Positions 16,478-21,991 of a DNA stretch of 21,991 bases are shown one piece after another. Under the pieces are notes generated by a model that was given only the letters and a program-made list of their open reading frames with translations, was not told where the DNA came from and made no database searches. The first letter of the stretch is position 1; each line of letters begins with the position of its first letter. The DNA is from Phycisphaerales bacterium UBA2421 (GTDB lineage: Bacteria > Planctomycetota > Phycisphaerae > Tepidisphaerales > Tepidisphaeraceae): NCBI GenBank assembly GCA_002343075.1, contig DDRH01000063.1, positions 23,273-45,263 of the forward strand. Reading direction: 5' to 3'. Both the position numbers and the translations under genes were made by a program.

Positions 16478-18231
16478 CAATGAAACGGCACCCAATCTCC
16501 AGAAATTCAGCCATGATCCAGCGTGAGACAAACGAAAAACTGCGTCGGCATGTGAAGTTTTCCCTGGTACTGCTGCTGGGTGTGCTCGGCACAAGCGCCG
16601 GCCTGACCGGCTGCAAGGACCTCGGTGCCGGGGGTACGGGAGAGTACGCAGTTGCAACGCAGCGAGTGCGCGAGATTGCCGCAGTTCAACCCGAATCGCT
16701 TCCGGTTGCAGGCCCGGCATCCACACAACCATTTGTACTATCAACAACCCAGCCGGCGACGCAGCTTAGTGAAGTGCCGATCACGCTGCAGCAGGTCCGC
16801 GAGTGGGCATTGCAGAACAATCTCAGCCTGAAGGTTGATTTGCTTGCCCCGACGATCGCGAAGCAATCAATCTCTGAAGAGCAGGCCCGTTTCGAGGCTG
16901 TTTTCACCACCAACGCGCAATACGGCACAACCGACACGCCGTTTCTTACAACCAATCAGCAGGGTGAGCGAGTTGTGGCTGTTTCGGGGTCGGAGTTTCT
17001 GTCCATCGCCCCGGGCGTGAGGTTCCCCCTGATCACCGGCGGCAGCATTTTGCTGAGCGCGCCGCTCAATCGCGTGGAAAACTCGACGGGCCGGATTGAT
17101 ATCAATACGGGTCTGCCCATTTCGGATAGTCAGTGGACGACCGACTTCACATTCACGTTCAGCCAACCCATCCTCCGCGGGGGGGGAATTGATGCCAATC
17201 TGGCGTCGATTCGGATCGCGTTCTATCAATATCAGCAGATAGAGGCGCGGACGAAGCTCCGGGTGTTGACCGTTTTGAGCGATGCCGATCGGGCATACTG
17301 GCGGCTGTACGCCGCAATCAAGAATCTGCAGGTGCGCCGTCAGGAATACGACCTTGCCGTGCGGCAGTTGGAGCGCGCCCGCCGCCGGGTGACTGCCGGG
17401 GCTGTAGCTGAAGTGGAGGTGACCCGCGCCGAGTCAGGGGTGGCAGATCGGGTGAGCAACGTCGTGCAGGCCGAGCGCGACCTTAGGGTGCAACTCCGCG
17501 AACTCAAGCGAATCATCAACCAGCCCGGCCTGGAGATGGACACCGATATCATACTTCAGCCGGCGAGCGAGCCTCGATTTCTAAACGTCCGATTTGACCG
17601 CACGGCACTCGCCGAACGTGCCATCCGCGATCGGATGGAGATCCTTGAAACCGAGCTTGCCATTCTGCAGCAGAACGAGAGCGTCAAACTTGCCAAAAAT
17701 GACCTCCTCCCGCTCTTGAGCGTTCAGTATCGCTACAACGCCAACGGTGTGGGCGAGGGGTTTGATGAGTCATTCGATCTGCTCTCGGACAATGACTTTG
17801 CCGATCATTCGGTGGGCCTGCAGTTGGAGATTCCACTCGGCAACCAGGCGGCTCGCAGCCGGCTCCGTCGGGCGTTGGCACAGCGGCAGCAGCAACTGGC
17901 CACGCGGCAGCTTCGCGAGCAGGTGATTCGGCAGGAAGTGCTCCGTGCGGTGACCGATTTGGAGACGAGTTGGCAGGCAATTCTAGCCGCCAGGCAGGCA
18001 GTCGCCGCCGCGGCGCGGGTGGTGCAACTGGAGGAGCGGCAGTTTGAGCAGGGAATTCGAACCAGCACTGAAGTGCTTGATGCGCAAACCAACCTGGCCA
18101 ACGCCCAGGCGCAGGAGATTCGGGCGATCGCCGAGTATCAGATTGCGCAGATCGACATCGCGCTTTCCACGGGGACGCTGCTCGGTGCAAGCAACATCGA
18201 TTGGAAGCCACTCGAGGCACCGAATCGATAA
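16474..18231 (+). CDS. TolC-family outer-membrane efflux channel with lipoprotein-type signal
   Basis: 585 residues. Outer-membrane exit duct of the pump. A hydrophobic stretch FSLVLLLGVLGTSAG leads to LTGC, a good lipobox with Cys47 as lipid anchor, as in OprM/CusC-type channels. A Thr/Gln/Pro-rich spacer follows to about residue 100, then the channel: ITLQQVREWALQNNLSLKVD opens the first repeat, and two long helical blocks (about 255-345 and 440-575) alternate with strand regions such as FTFTFSQPILRGGG and VGLQLEIPLGNQAARSRLRRA. The late IRTSTEVLDAQTNLANAQAQ motif is typical of the family. The ATG at 16474 overlaps the permease stop (ATGA); an ATG two codons on is an alternative. The unusually long N-terminus before the signal (about 28 residues) suggests the real start may be ATG 16513. 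Confidence 0.92.
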   Translation: MTMKRHPISRNSAMIQRETNEKLRRHVKFSLVLLLGVLGTSAGLTGCKDLGAGGTGEYAVATQRVREIAAVQPESLPVAGPASTQPFVLSTTQPATQLSEVPITLQQVREWALQNNLSLKVDLLAPTIAKQSISEEQARFEAVFTTNAQYGTTDTPFLTTNQQGERVVAVSGSEFLSIAPGVRFPLITGGSILLSAPLNRVENSTGRIDINTGLPISDSQWTTDFTFTFSQPILRGGGIDANLASIRIAFYQYQQIEARTKLRVLTVLSDADRAYWRLYAAIKNLQVRRQEYDLAVRQLERARRRVTAGAVAEVEVTRAESGVADRVSNVVQAERDLRVQLRELKRIINQPGLEMDTDIILQPASEPRFLNVRFDRTALAERAIRDRMEILETELAILQQNESVKLAKNDLLPLLSVQYRYNANGVGEGFDESFDLLSDNDFADHSVGLQLEIPLGNQAARSRLRRALAQRQQQLATRQLREQVIRQEVLRAVTDLETSWQAILAARQAVAAAARVVQLEERQFEQGIRTSTEVLDAQTNLANAQAQEIRAIAEYQIAQIDIALSTGTLLGASNIDWKPLEAPNR

Positions 18232-18250
18232 AGCAAATGCGAAAATAAAA

Positions 18251-18280
18251 GAGACCGGTGCTCGCCGTCGCACCGGTCTC
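18251..18280. terminator. Perfect 11-bp stem-loop after the efflux operon
   Basis: GAGACCGGTGC (18251-18261) and GCACCGGTCTC (18270-18280) form a perfect stem with an 8-base loop, 20 bases after the tolC-like stop. On the plus strand no T-run follows, but an A-rich run (AAAATAAAA) precedes it, so an intrinsic terminator with a U-tract exists only for leftward transcription. It may still end or slow the rightward operon, or belong to the carA leader. Confidence 0.6.
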
Positions 18281-18287
18281 CAAATCA

Positions 18288-18321
18288 GGCTGTCCGGGCG
18301 AAGGCCCGGAGACCCACAGCC
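18288..18321 (+). promoter_or_regulatory. Composite hairpin in the carA leader
   Basis: GGCTGT (18288-18293) pairs with ACAGCC (18316-18321). Nested directly inside, CCGGGC (18294-18299) pairs with GCCCGG (18304-18309) around a GAAG loop, leaving AGACCC as a one-sided bulge. A pyrimidine-rich ATATCTTTCTT follows, so it can act as a terminator for the rightward transcript. Its GGAGACC (18308-18314) is also complementary to GGTCTCC (18275-18281) of the preceding hairpin, so the two structures compete. Confidence 0.5.
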
Positions 18322-18397
18322 ATATCTTTCTTGTCGATCGAATCGTCAGAGGCATTAACATCGATTGCCGATTTCTCGCATTATCGGGCACAGTTTC

Positions 18398-18403
18398 TAT
18401 ACT
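18398..18403 (+). promoter_or_regulatory. -10-like box (TATACT) nine bases before carA
   Basis: TATACT at 18398-18403 ends nine bases before the carA ATG (18413). No Shine-Dalgarno is seen before that ATG, so a leaderless or near-leaderless transcript is possible. No matching -35 is evident. Confidence 0.35.
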
Positions 18404-18412
18404 CCAGTCGCA

Positions 18413-19582
18413 ATGAATCAGGGTCGTGTGGGCAAACTCGCATTGGAAGATGGCACGGTATTCACAGGCCGGGCTTTTGGAGCCGCTGGCAACAGTGTCG
18501 GCGAGGTTGTGTTTAACACTTCCATGACGGGGTATCAGGAGATTATCACTGATCCATCGTACAAGGGGCAGATCGTCACAATGACCTATCCGCTGATCGG
18601 CAATTACGGTGTTAACCGTCGCGATGTCGAAAGCAGGCAGCCGCACGTTGCCGGGTTTATTGTGAAAGAGTTGCCGCCGGTCTACAGCAATTGGCGGGCG
18701 GATTTGTCGCTGGAAGAGTATCTGCGCGAAAACAACGTCGTTGGCCTGCAGGGGATTGATACGCGTGCGCTCGTCAGAAGAATCAGGATGACTGGGGCAA
18801 TGCGCGGTGTGTTGTCAACCGAAATCCTCGATGATCAGCAGCTCGTTAATCAAGCCCGCGCTGCAGCGGGGATGGTCGGGGCTGACTGGGTGCAGGCGGT
18901 TAAGCCGAATGCGCCCTACGGCTGGAATGAAGACCACGGCGAGTGGAAGATCGGCCAGAATATCCGCGGTGATGGTCTACATGTCGTGGCGCTCGATTGT
19001 GGCGCCAAGAGCAACATTCTACGCCATCTTGCCGAGCGTGGCGTGAAGGTGACGGTGCTCCCGCCGGACGTATCGGCGGATGAGATTCTGAAACACCGCC
19101 CCGACGGCCTTTTTGTAAGCAATGGCCCCGGCGACCCTGCCGCCCTGGATTATGCAGTCGCGCCCATAAAAGGGTGTATCGGCAAAGTGCCTACCTTTGG
19201 CATTTGTCTCGGCCATCAACTCCTCGGGCGCGCGATTGGTGCCGAAACGTACAAGCTGAAGTTCGGCCACCGCGGGGGAAATCAGCCGGTCAAGAATCTG
19301 GAGACCGGGCGCGTGGAAATCACGAGCCAGAATCACGGTTTTGCGATCGATAAAGCATCGCTTGAGCGTGTCGGCGGTGTGATCACTCACATCAACCTCA
19401 ACGACGGCACCATCGAAGGCTTCCGTCACGCGACTCTGCCGATGTTTAGCGTGCAGTATCACCCCGAAGCGTCCCCCGGCCCGCACGACGCCGCGTATCT
19501 GTTTGATGCGTTCATCGAGATGATGAAAAGCAAGAAACCTCCGACGGCGGGGCGGTTGAGGGAACTGCAGGGGTTGCGGTGA
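18413..19582 (+). CDS. carA: Carbamoyl-phosphate synthase small (glutaminase) subunit
   Basis: 389 residues from ATG 18413; an in-frame TTG at 18365 would add 16 residues without family similarity. Releases ammonia from glutamine and passes it to the large subunit CarB, which makes carbamoyl phosphate for pyrimidine and arginine synthesis (EC 6.3.5.5). The N-terminal half has the CarA-specific blocks ALEDGTVFTGRAFGA, GEVVFNTSMTGYQEIITDPSY and GLQGIDTRALVRRIR. The class I amidotransferase half has FVSNGPGDPAALD, FGICLGHQLLGRA with nucleophile Cys265, and VQYHPEASPGPHD with His350 and Glu352 completing the triad. All catalytic residues are present and the length is normal. carB does not follow; it must lie elsewhere. 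The upstream leader with competing hairpins may regulate it. Its stop overlaps a possible GTG start of the next gene. Confidence 0.97.
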   Translation: MNQGRVGKLALEDGTVFTGRAFGAAGNSVGEVVFNTSMTGYQEIITDPSYKGQIVTMTYPLIGNYGVNRRDVESRQPHVAGFIVKELPPVYSNWRADLSLEEYLRENNVVGLQGIDTRALVRRIRMTGAMRGVLSTEILDDQQLVNQARAAAGMVGADWVQAVKPNAPYGWNEDHGEWKIGQNIRGDGLHVVALDCGAKSNILRHLAERGVKVTVLPPDVSADEILKHRPDGLFVSNGPGDPAALDYAVAPIKGCIGKVPTFGICLGHQLLGRAIGAETYKLKFGHRGGNQPVKNLETGRVEITSQNHGFAIDKASLERVGGVITHINLNDGTIEGFRHATLPMFSVQYHPEASPGPHDAAYLFDAFIEMMKSKKPPTAGRLRELQGLR

Positions 19583-19596
19583 ACCGAGGTAGACGG

Positions 19597-20184
19597 ATGC
19601 GTTTGCGACGAGGAAAGCCAAAGTCCATCGGTGCCGCCATCCTGGCGTTGCTGCTTGCGGCGGCCGGGGCTTACTTTTTTCCTCAGCAGAATCAGAAACA
19701 AAAGCCGCAGGCTGAGCGGCATGACTCACAGTCGTCCGGTGCGGCGAGTTCGATCAAGACGCCGCGCTTTGAACCATCACAATCCCCGCCCGCGGTCGAG
19801 AAAGTGCCGCCCGCGAAACCCGACGCCACGCCGACCATCACCGGCGACGGTGGGATAGGTAAGCTGTTTCGCGAGCAGAAATCCAATGTGATCGTCACCA
19901 CGGGTGGCACGATCGCCAAGGTGTTGCCTGATGACAATGTCACATCCGACGGTTCCAGCCGCCATCAGCGCTGGATTGTTCGCCTGACCACCGGCGATAC
20001 CGTACTGATCGCCCACAATATCGACCTAGCCGACCGGGTTCCGGTCAAAGAGGGCGATGTGATAAAATTCAAAGGCGAGTATGAGTTTACGCAGCAAGGC
20101 GGGGTGGTTCATTGGACGCACCACGACCCGCGCGGGCGCCGGCAGGACGGCTGGATCGAGTTTAATGGCAAGCAATACAAATAA
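19597..20184 (+). CDS. DUF3465 domain protein with N-terminal membrane anchor
   Basis: 195 residues from ATG 19597, preceded by GAGGT 7 bases upstream; a GTG at 19579 overlapping the carA stop is an alternative start. A basic N-terminus and one hydrophobic segment (IGAAILALLLAAAGAYFF, 11-28) suggest an anchored or secreted protein. A Lys/Gln/Pro-rich linker follows to about residue 90. The conserved domain (about 97-195) carries the DUF3465 pattern: SRHQRWIVRL, LIAHNIDLADRV, GDVIKFKGEYEF, GGVVHWTHHDPRGR and GWIEFNGKQY. The conserved His residues (His123, His140, His172, His175, His176) hint at a metal or nucleotide site, but no function is established. The proposed structure is a small beta-barrel. 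Confidence 0.88.
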   Translation: MRLRRGKPKSIGAAILALLLAAAGAYFFPQQNQKQKPQAERHDSQSSGAASSIKTPRFEPSQSPPAVEKVPPAKPDATPTITGDGGIGKLFREQKSNVIVTTGGTIAKVLPDDNVTSDGSSRHQRWIVRLTTGDTVLIAHNIDLADRVPVKEGDVIKFKGEYEFTQQGGVVHWTHHDPRGRRQDGWIEFNGKQYK

Positions 20185-20215
20185 TCGCAGTTGGTTTTGC
20201 AGTGGAGCACAGGTT

Positions 20216-20368
20216 ATGCATCGTTCTTTTCATTTTGTTCTGACAGCCATCGTCGTAATCGTCGCGGCGGTCGCGTTGCCGGCGTGCAACACAGTCAAGG
20301 GCGCGGGCAAAGATATTCAGCAGGGTGCTGAAGCCACTGAGCGGGCGATCGACAACGCGACGAAGTAG
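20216..20368 (+). CDS. Entericidin-like small lipoprotein
   Basis: 50 residues. Signal segment FVLTAIVVIVAAVALPAC with a lipobox-like LPAC, then NTVKGAGKDIQQGAEATERAIDNATK, the amphipathic short tail typical of entericidin A/B family lipoproteins. In E. coli the pair acts as a small membrane-active toxin and antidote under stress. In most other bacteria, as here, a single copy occurs and its role is unproven. The start ATG 20216 has GGAG about 8 bases upstream. It lies 31 bp after the DUF3465 gene and 55 bp before the ThuA-like gene. No partner copy is visible in the window. Confidence 0.88.
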   Translation: MHRSFHFVLTAIVVIVAAVALPACNTVKGAGKDIQQGAEATERAIDNATK

Positions 20369-20423
20369 ATTTCGGGTGGATAGCGGTCGCCGTCCGAATT
20401 GGTGCCAGCGGGCTTGGCTTGTC

Positions 20424-21083
20424 ATGGGAAAATCTGCATTGATCGTATGGGGCGGCTGGGACGGGCATCAGCCGCGCGAAGTGGCGGACCTGTTTGCGCA
20501 GGCGTTGCACGATGACGATTTCGCTGTCGAGGTAGCCGACACGCTCGATGCCTTTCTGGATGCTGATCGGCTCGCACACTTAAGCCTGATCGTCCCGATC
20601 TGGACGATGGGGAAAATCACCAAGGCGCAGGCCGATCCGGTGCTAGCCGCGGTGCGCGATCATGGGGTGGGAATTGCCGGGTGTCACGGCGGGATGTGCG
20701 ACGCGTTTCGTGAGCACACCGACTGGCAGTTTATGACCGGCGGGCAGTGGGTAGCCCACCCGGGGAACGACGGGGTGCGATATCGGGTTCACATTACCTC
20801 CGAGCAATCCGATATCACCGCGGGGATCGGTGATTTCGAGATTGTCAGCGAACAATACTACATGCACGTTGACCCGGCGGTGCGGGTGCTGGCGACCACG
20901 CGCTTTCCGACCGCGGACGGTCCCCATGCGGGCAACGGGCCGGTCGATATGCCCGTCATCTGGACCAAAAAATACGGGTCCGGAAGGGTGTTTTACAACT
21001 CACTCGGCCATCACGCTGACTTGGTCGCGTCCGAGCCTTGCCTGACATTGATGAGGCGCGGATTTTCGTGGGCGGCGAAGTAG
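20424..21083 (+). CDS. ThuA-like domain protein
   Basis: 219 residues from ATG 20424, where the conserved strand ALIVWGGWDGHQP starts; longer in-frame starts overlap the entericidin gene and add unrelated sequence. It has the ThuA (trehalose-utilisation-like) fold, a glutamine-amidotransferase-like flavodoxin-type domain. Visible blocks are HLSLIVPIWTMGKIT, VGIAGCHGGMCDAFREH (the GxHGG turn), DFEIVSEQYYMHVDP and the closing PVIWTKKYGSGRVFYNSLGHH. The Cys in AGCHGG sits near the nucleophile elbow of the superfamily but has not been shown to be catalytic. No signal peptide, so cytosolic. Sugar-related roles are known for a few members only. No Shine-Dalgarno is seen at the start. Confidence 0.88.
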   Translation: MGKSALIVWGGWDGHQPREVADLFAQALHDDDFAVEVADTLDAFLDADRLAHLSLIVPIWTMGKITKAQADPVLAAVRDHGVGIAGCHGGMCDAFREHTDWQFMTGGQWVAHPGNDGVRYRVHITSEQSDITAGIGDFEIVSEQYYMHVDPAVRVLATTRFPTADGPHAGNGPVDMPVIWTKKYGSGRVFYNSLGHHADLVASEPCLTLMRRGFSWAAK

Positions 21084-21115
21084 CGTCGTACTGCATCGCG
21101 TAAGAAAATGGTCGT

Positions 21116-21138
21116 CCGCCGCGCGGGGTTTTGATTTT
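21116..21138 (+). terminator. Possible weak terminator after the ThuA-like gene
   Basis: CCGC (21116-21119) and GCGG (21123-21126) form a short stem with a three-base loop, followed by GG and TTTTGATTTT (21129-21138). The stem is only 4-5 bp, so support rests mainly on the T-rich run. Confidence 0.3.
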
Positions 21139-21165
21139 CGTTCGCGGTGAGGATACTACCATCGC

Positions 21166-21912
21166 ATGTACACCGAATTGTACGACGACGCCGTAGGCCT
21201 GCCGTCGACAATCGACCCGCGTGACACGAACCTGAACAAAATGATCATCACGATCGACGGACCCGCCGGCACCGGAAAATCGTCAGTGGCACTCGAAGTG
21301 GCCCGGGTGTTGGGTTTTGACTTCCTGGACACCGGCGCGATGTATCGTGCCATCGGCCTGGCTGCGTTGCGCCGAGAGATTGACCTGGACGACAAGCGAG
21401 AACTAGCGTTCGTCGCAGTGCATAGCCGGATCTGGTTCGACTGGTCAAAACGCCCCCCTGCGGTCATGCTCAATGGCGAAGCAGTAACACACCTCCTGCG
21501 CAGCGGCGAGGCAACCCGGGCGGCGAGTTATGTCGCGGTGGTGCCGGCGATTCGGGAAATGCTCGTTCGGCAGCAGCAGGCAATTGGCCGCGAGCGGGCC
21601 AATCTGGTTACCGAAGGTCGCGACCAGGGAACGATCGTGTTTCCGGAAGCCGAGTTTAAGTATTACCTCGATGCCAAGCCCGAGGAGCGTGCCCGCCGGC
21701 GCACGGCACAACTGCGTGCGCGCGGCGAGATCGTCGACCCGACGGAGATTCTCAATCAGATCGTGACGCGCGACAAGCGCGACCGCGAGCGGGAAGTCGG
21801 CCCGCTGTCGATTCCAAAAGACGCGCGGATTATCGACACCACCACCATTACGCAAGAAGAAGTCATCAAGCGAATCGTGGCGGAAGTGCAGTCGCGTGCC
21901 ACGGTTTCGTAA
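21166..21912 (+). CDS. cmk: Cytidylate kinase
   Basis: 248 residues from ATG 21166, preceded by GGTGAGGA at 12 bases. Phosphorylates CMP and dCMP with ATP (EC 2.7.4.25) in pyrimidine salvage and synthesis. The P-loop is GPAGTGKSS (32-40), followed by DFLDTGAMYRAIGLAALR, the CMP-binding region SGEATRAASYVAVVPAIREMLVRQQ, VTEGRDQGTIVFPEA (usual form GRDIGT; here Gln replaces Ile), and the lid AKPEERARRRTAQLRARGE with the DKRDR motif. Most family members begin right at the strand before the P-loop, which here is an ATG at 21241, so the first 25 residues may be an extension or untranslated. The next gene starts 14 bp after the stop. Confidence 0.95.
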   Translation: MYTELYDDAVGLPSTIDPRDTNLNKMIITIDGPAGTGKSSVALEVARVLGFDFLDTGAMYRAIGLAALRREIDLDDKRELAFVAVHSRIWFDWSKRPPAVMLNGEAVTHLLRSGEATRAASYVAVVPAIREMLVRQQQAIGRERANLVTEGRDQGTIVFPEAEFKYYLDAKPEERARRRTAQLRARGEIVDPTEILNQIVTRDKRDREREVGPLSIPKDARIIDTTTITQEEVIKRIVAEVQSRATVS

Positions 21913-21926
21913 GGAGGGGATTAGTG

Positions 21927-21991
21927 ATGTCGCACGCGCCCAACACTGCCTCCCAAGTCGAGTCCACCCAGGCGGGCGCTGGGACGTCGAT
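21927..21991 (+). CDS. Start of an unidentified gene
   Basis: ATG at 21927 is preceded by AAGGAGGGG (21911-21919), the strongest Shine-Dalgarno in the window, and the frame stays open to the edge: MSHAPNTASQ followed by a Ser/Ala/Gly-rich stretch. Only 21 full codons are visible, so no family can be assigned. In many bacteria a lysophosphatidate acyltransferase or ribosomal protein S1 gene follows cmk; that is general knowledge, not seen here. Confidence 0.7.
   Translation, partial: MSHAPNTASQVESTQAGAGTS

Noticed and set aside
15518..16747. 409-residue open frame on the minus strand
   Set aside because: Antisense to the MacB permease and the start of the channel gene; rich in His and Arg, with no domain.
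18300..18321. B12-box-like GGCCCGGAGACC suggesting a cobalamin riboswitch
   Set aside because: Only the 3' box resembles the class. The rest of the ~200-base structure would lie in the channel gene, and carA has no link to cobalamin.
1..21991. tRNA, rRNA, CRISPR array, transposon or prophage
   Set aside because: I saw no cloverleaf with a typical T-arm, no regularly spaced repeats, and no transposase, integrase or phage protein among the credible genes.

Overview
The window is a 22 kb chromosomal segment at roughly 55-60% G+C, packed with genes on both strands. It holds no tRNA, rRNA, CRISPR array, transposase or phage gene that I could recognise. The content suggests a planctomycete, most likely of class Phycisphaerae. 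The clues are the Asn/Gly-rich secreted TPR protein, the adenosylcobalamin-dependent ribonucleotide reductase, a CPXCG-motif Cys-rich protein, a DUF1624/DUF5009-type acyltransferase, and many genes lacking a clear Shine-Dalgarno sequence. The lineage is inferred from gene content; there is no marker gene to settle it.

Layout. (1) Positions 1-2722, all on the minus strand, read in the direction of transcription: dcd (dCTP deaminase), two small exported proteins, then the 5' part of nrdJ (class II ribonucleotide reductase, cut by the window edge). The two exported proteins share one ~65-residue domain that occurs three times between them. (2) Positions 2723-3356 are a 634-bp non-coding region with a perfect DnaA-box consensus inside a 9-bp inverted repeat. 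(3) Positions 3357-9466, plus strand: a GH38 alpha-mannosidase, a large exported TPR protein, a CPXCG protein and an exported TraB/TIKI-like protein. (4) Positions 9491-12815: a multi-pass acyltransferase-like membrane protein (minus), a divergent small membrane protein (plus) and a Ppx/GppA-HD phosphatase (minus), with almost no intergenic DNA. (5) Positions 13046-18231, plus strand: a four-gene MacA / MacB-ATPase / MacB-permease / TolC-type efflux operon with start-stop overlaps. (6) Positions 18251-18412: a structured leader with two hairpins and competing pairings. (7) Positions 18413-21991, plus strand: carA, a DUF3465 protein, an entericidin-like lipoprotein, a ThuA-like protein, cmk and the start of one more gene.

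How they fit together. Four genes serve nucleotide metabolism: dcd and nrdJ (dNTP supply), carA (carbamoyl phosphate for pyrimidines and arginine) and cmk (CMP/dCMP phosphorylation). They lie in two separate clusters. The efflux operon forms a complete inner membrane-periplasm-outer membrane pump. The observations most worth following up are the triplicated domain in the two exported proteins between dcd and nrdJ, the attenuator-like leader before carA, the DnaA-box inverted repeat in the large gap, and -10-like boxes so close to start codons that the transcripts would be leaderless.
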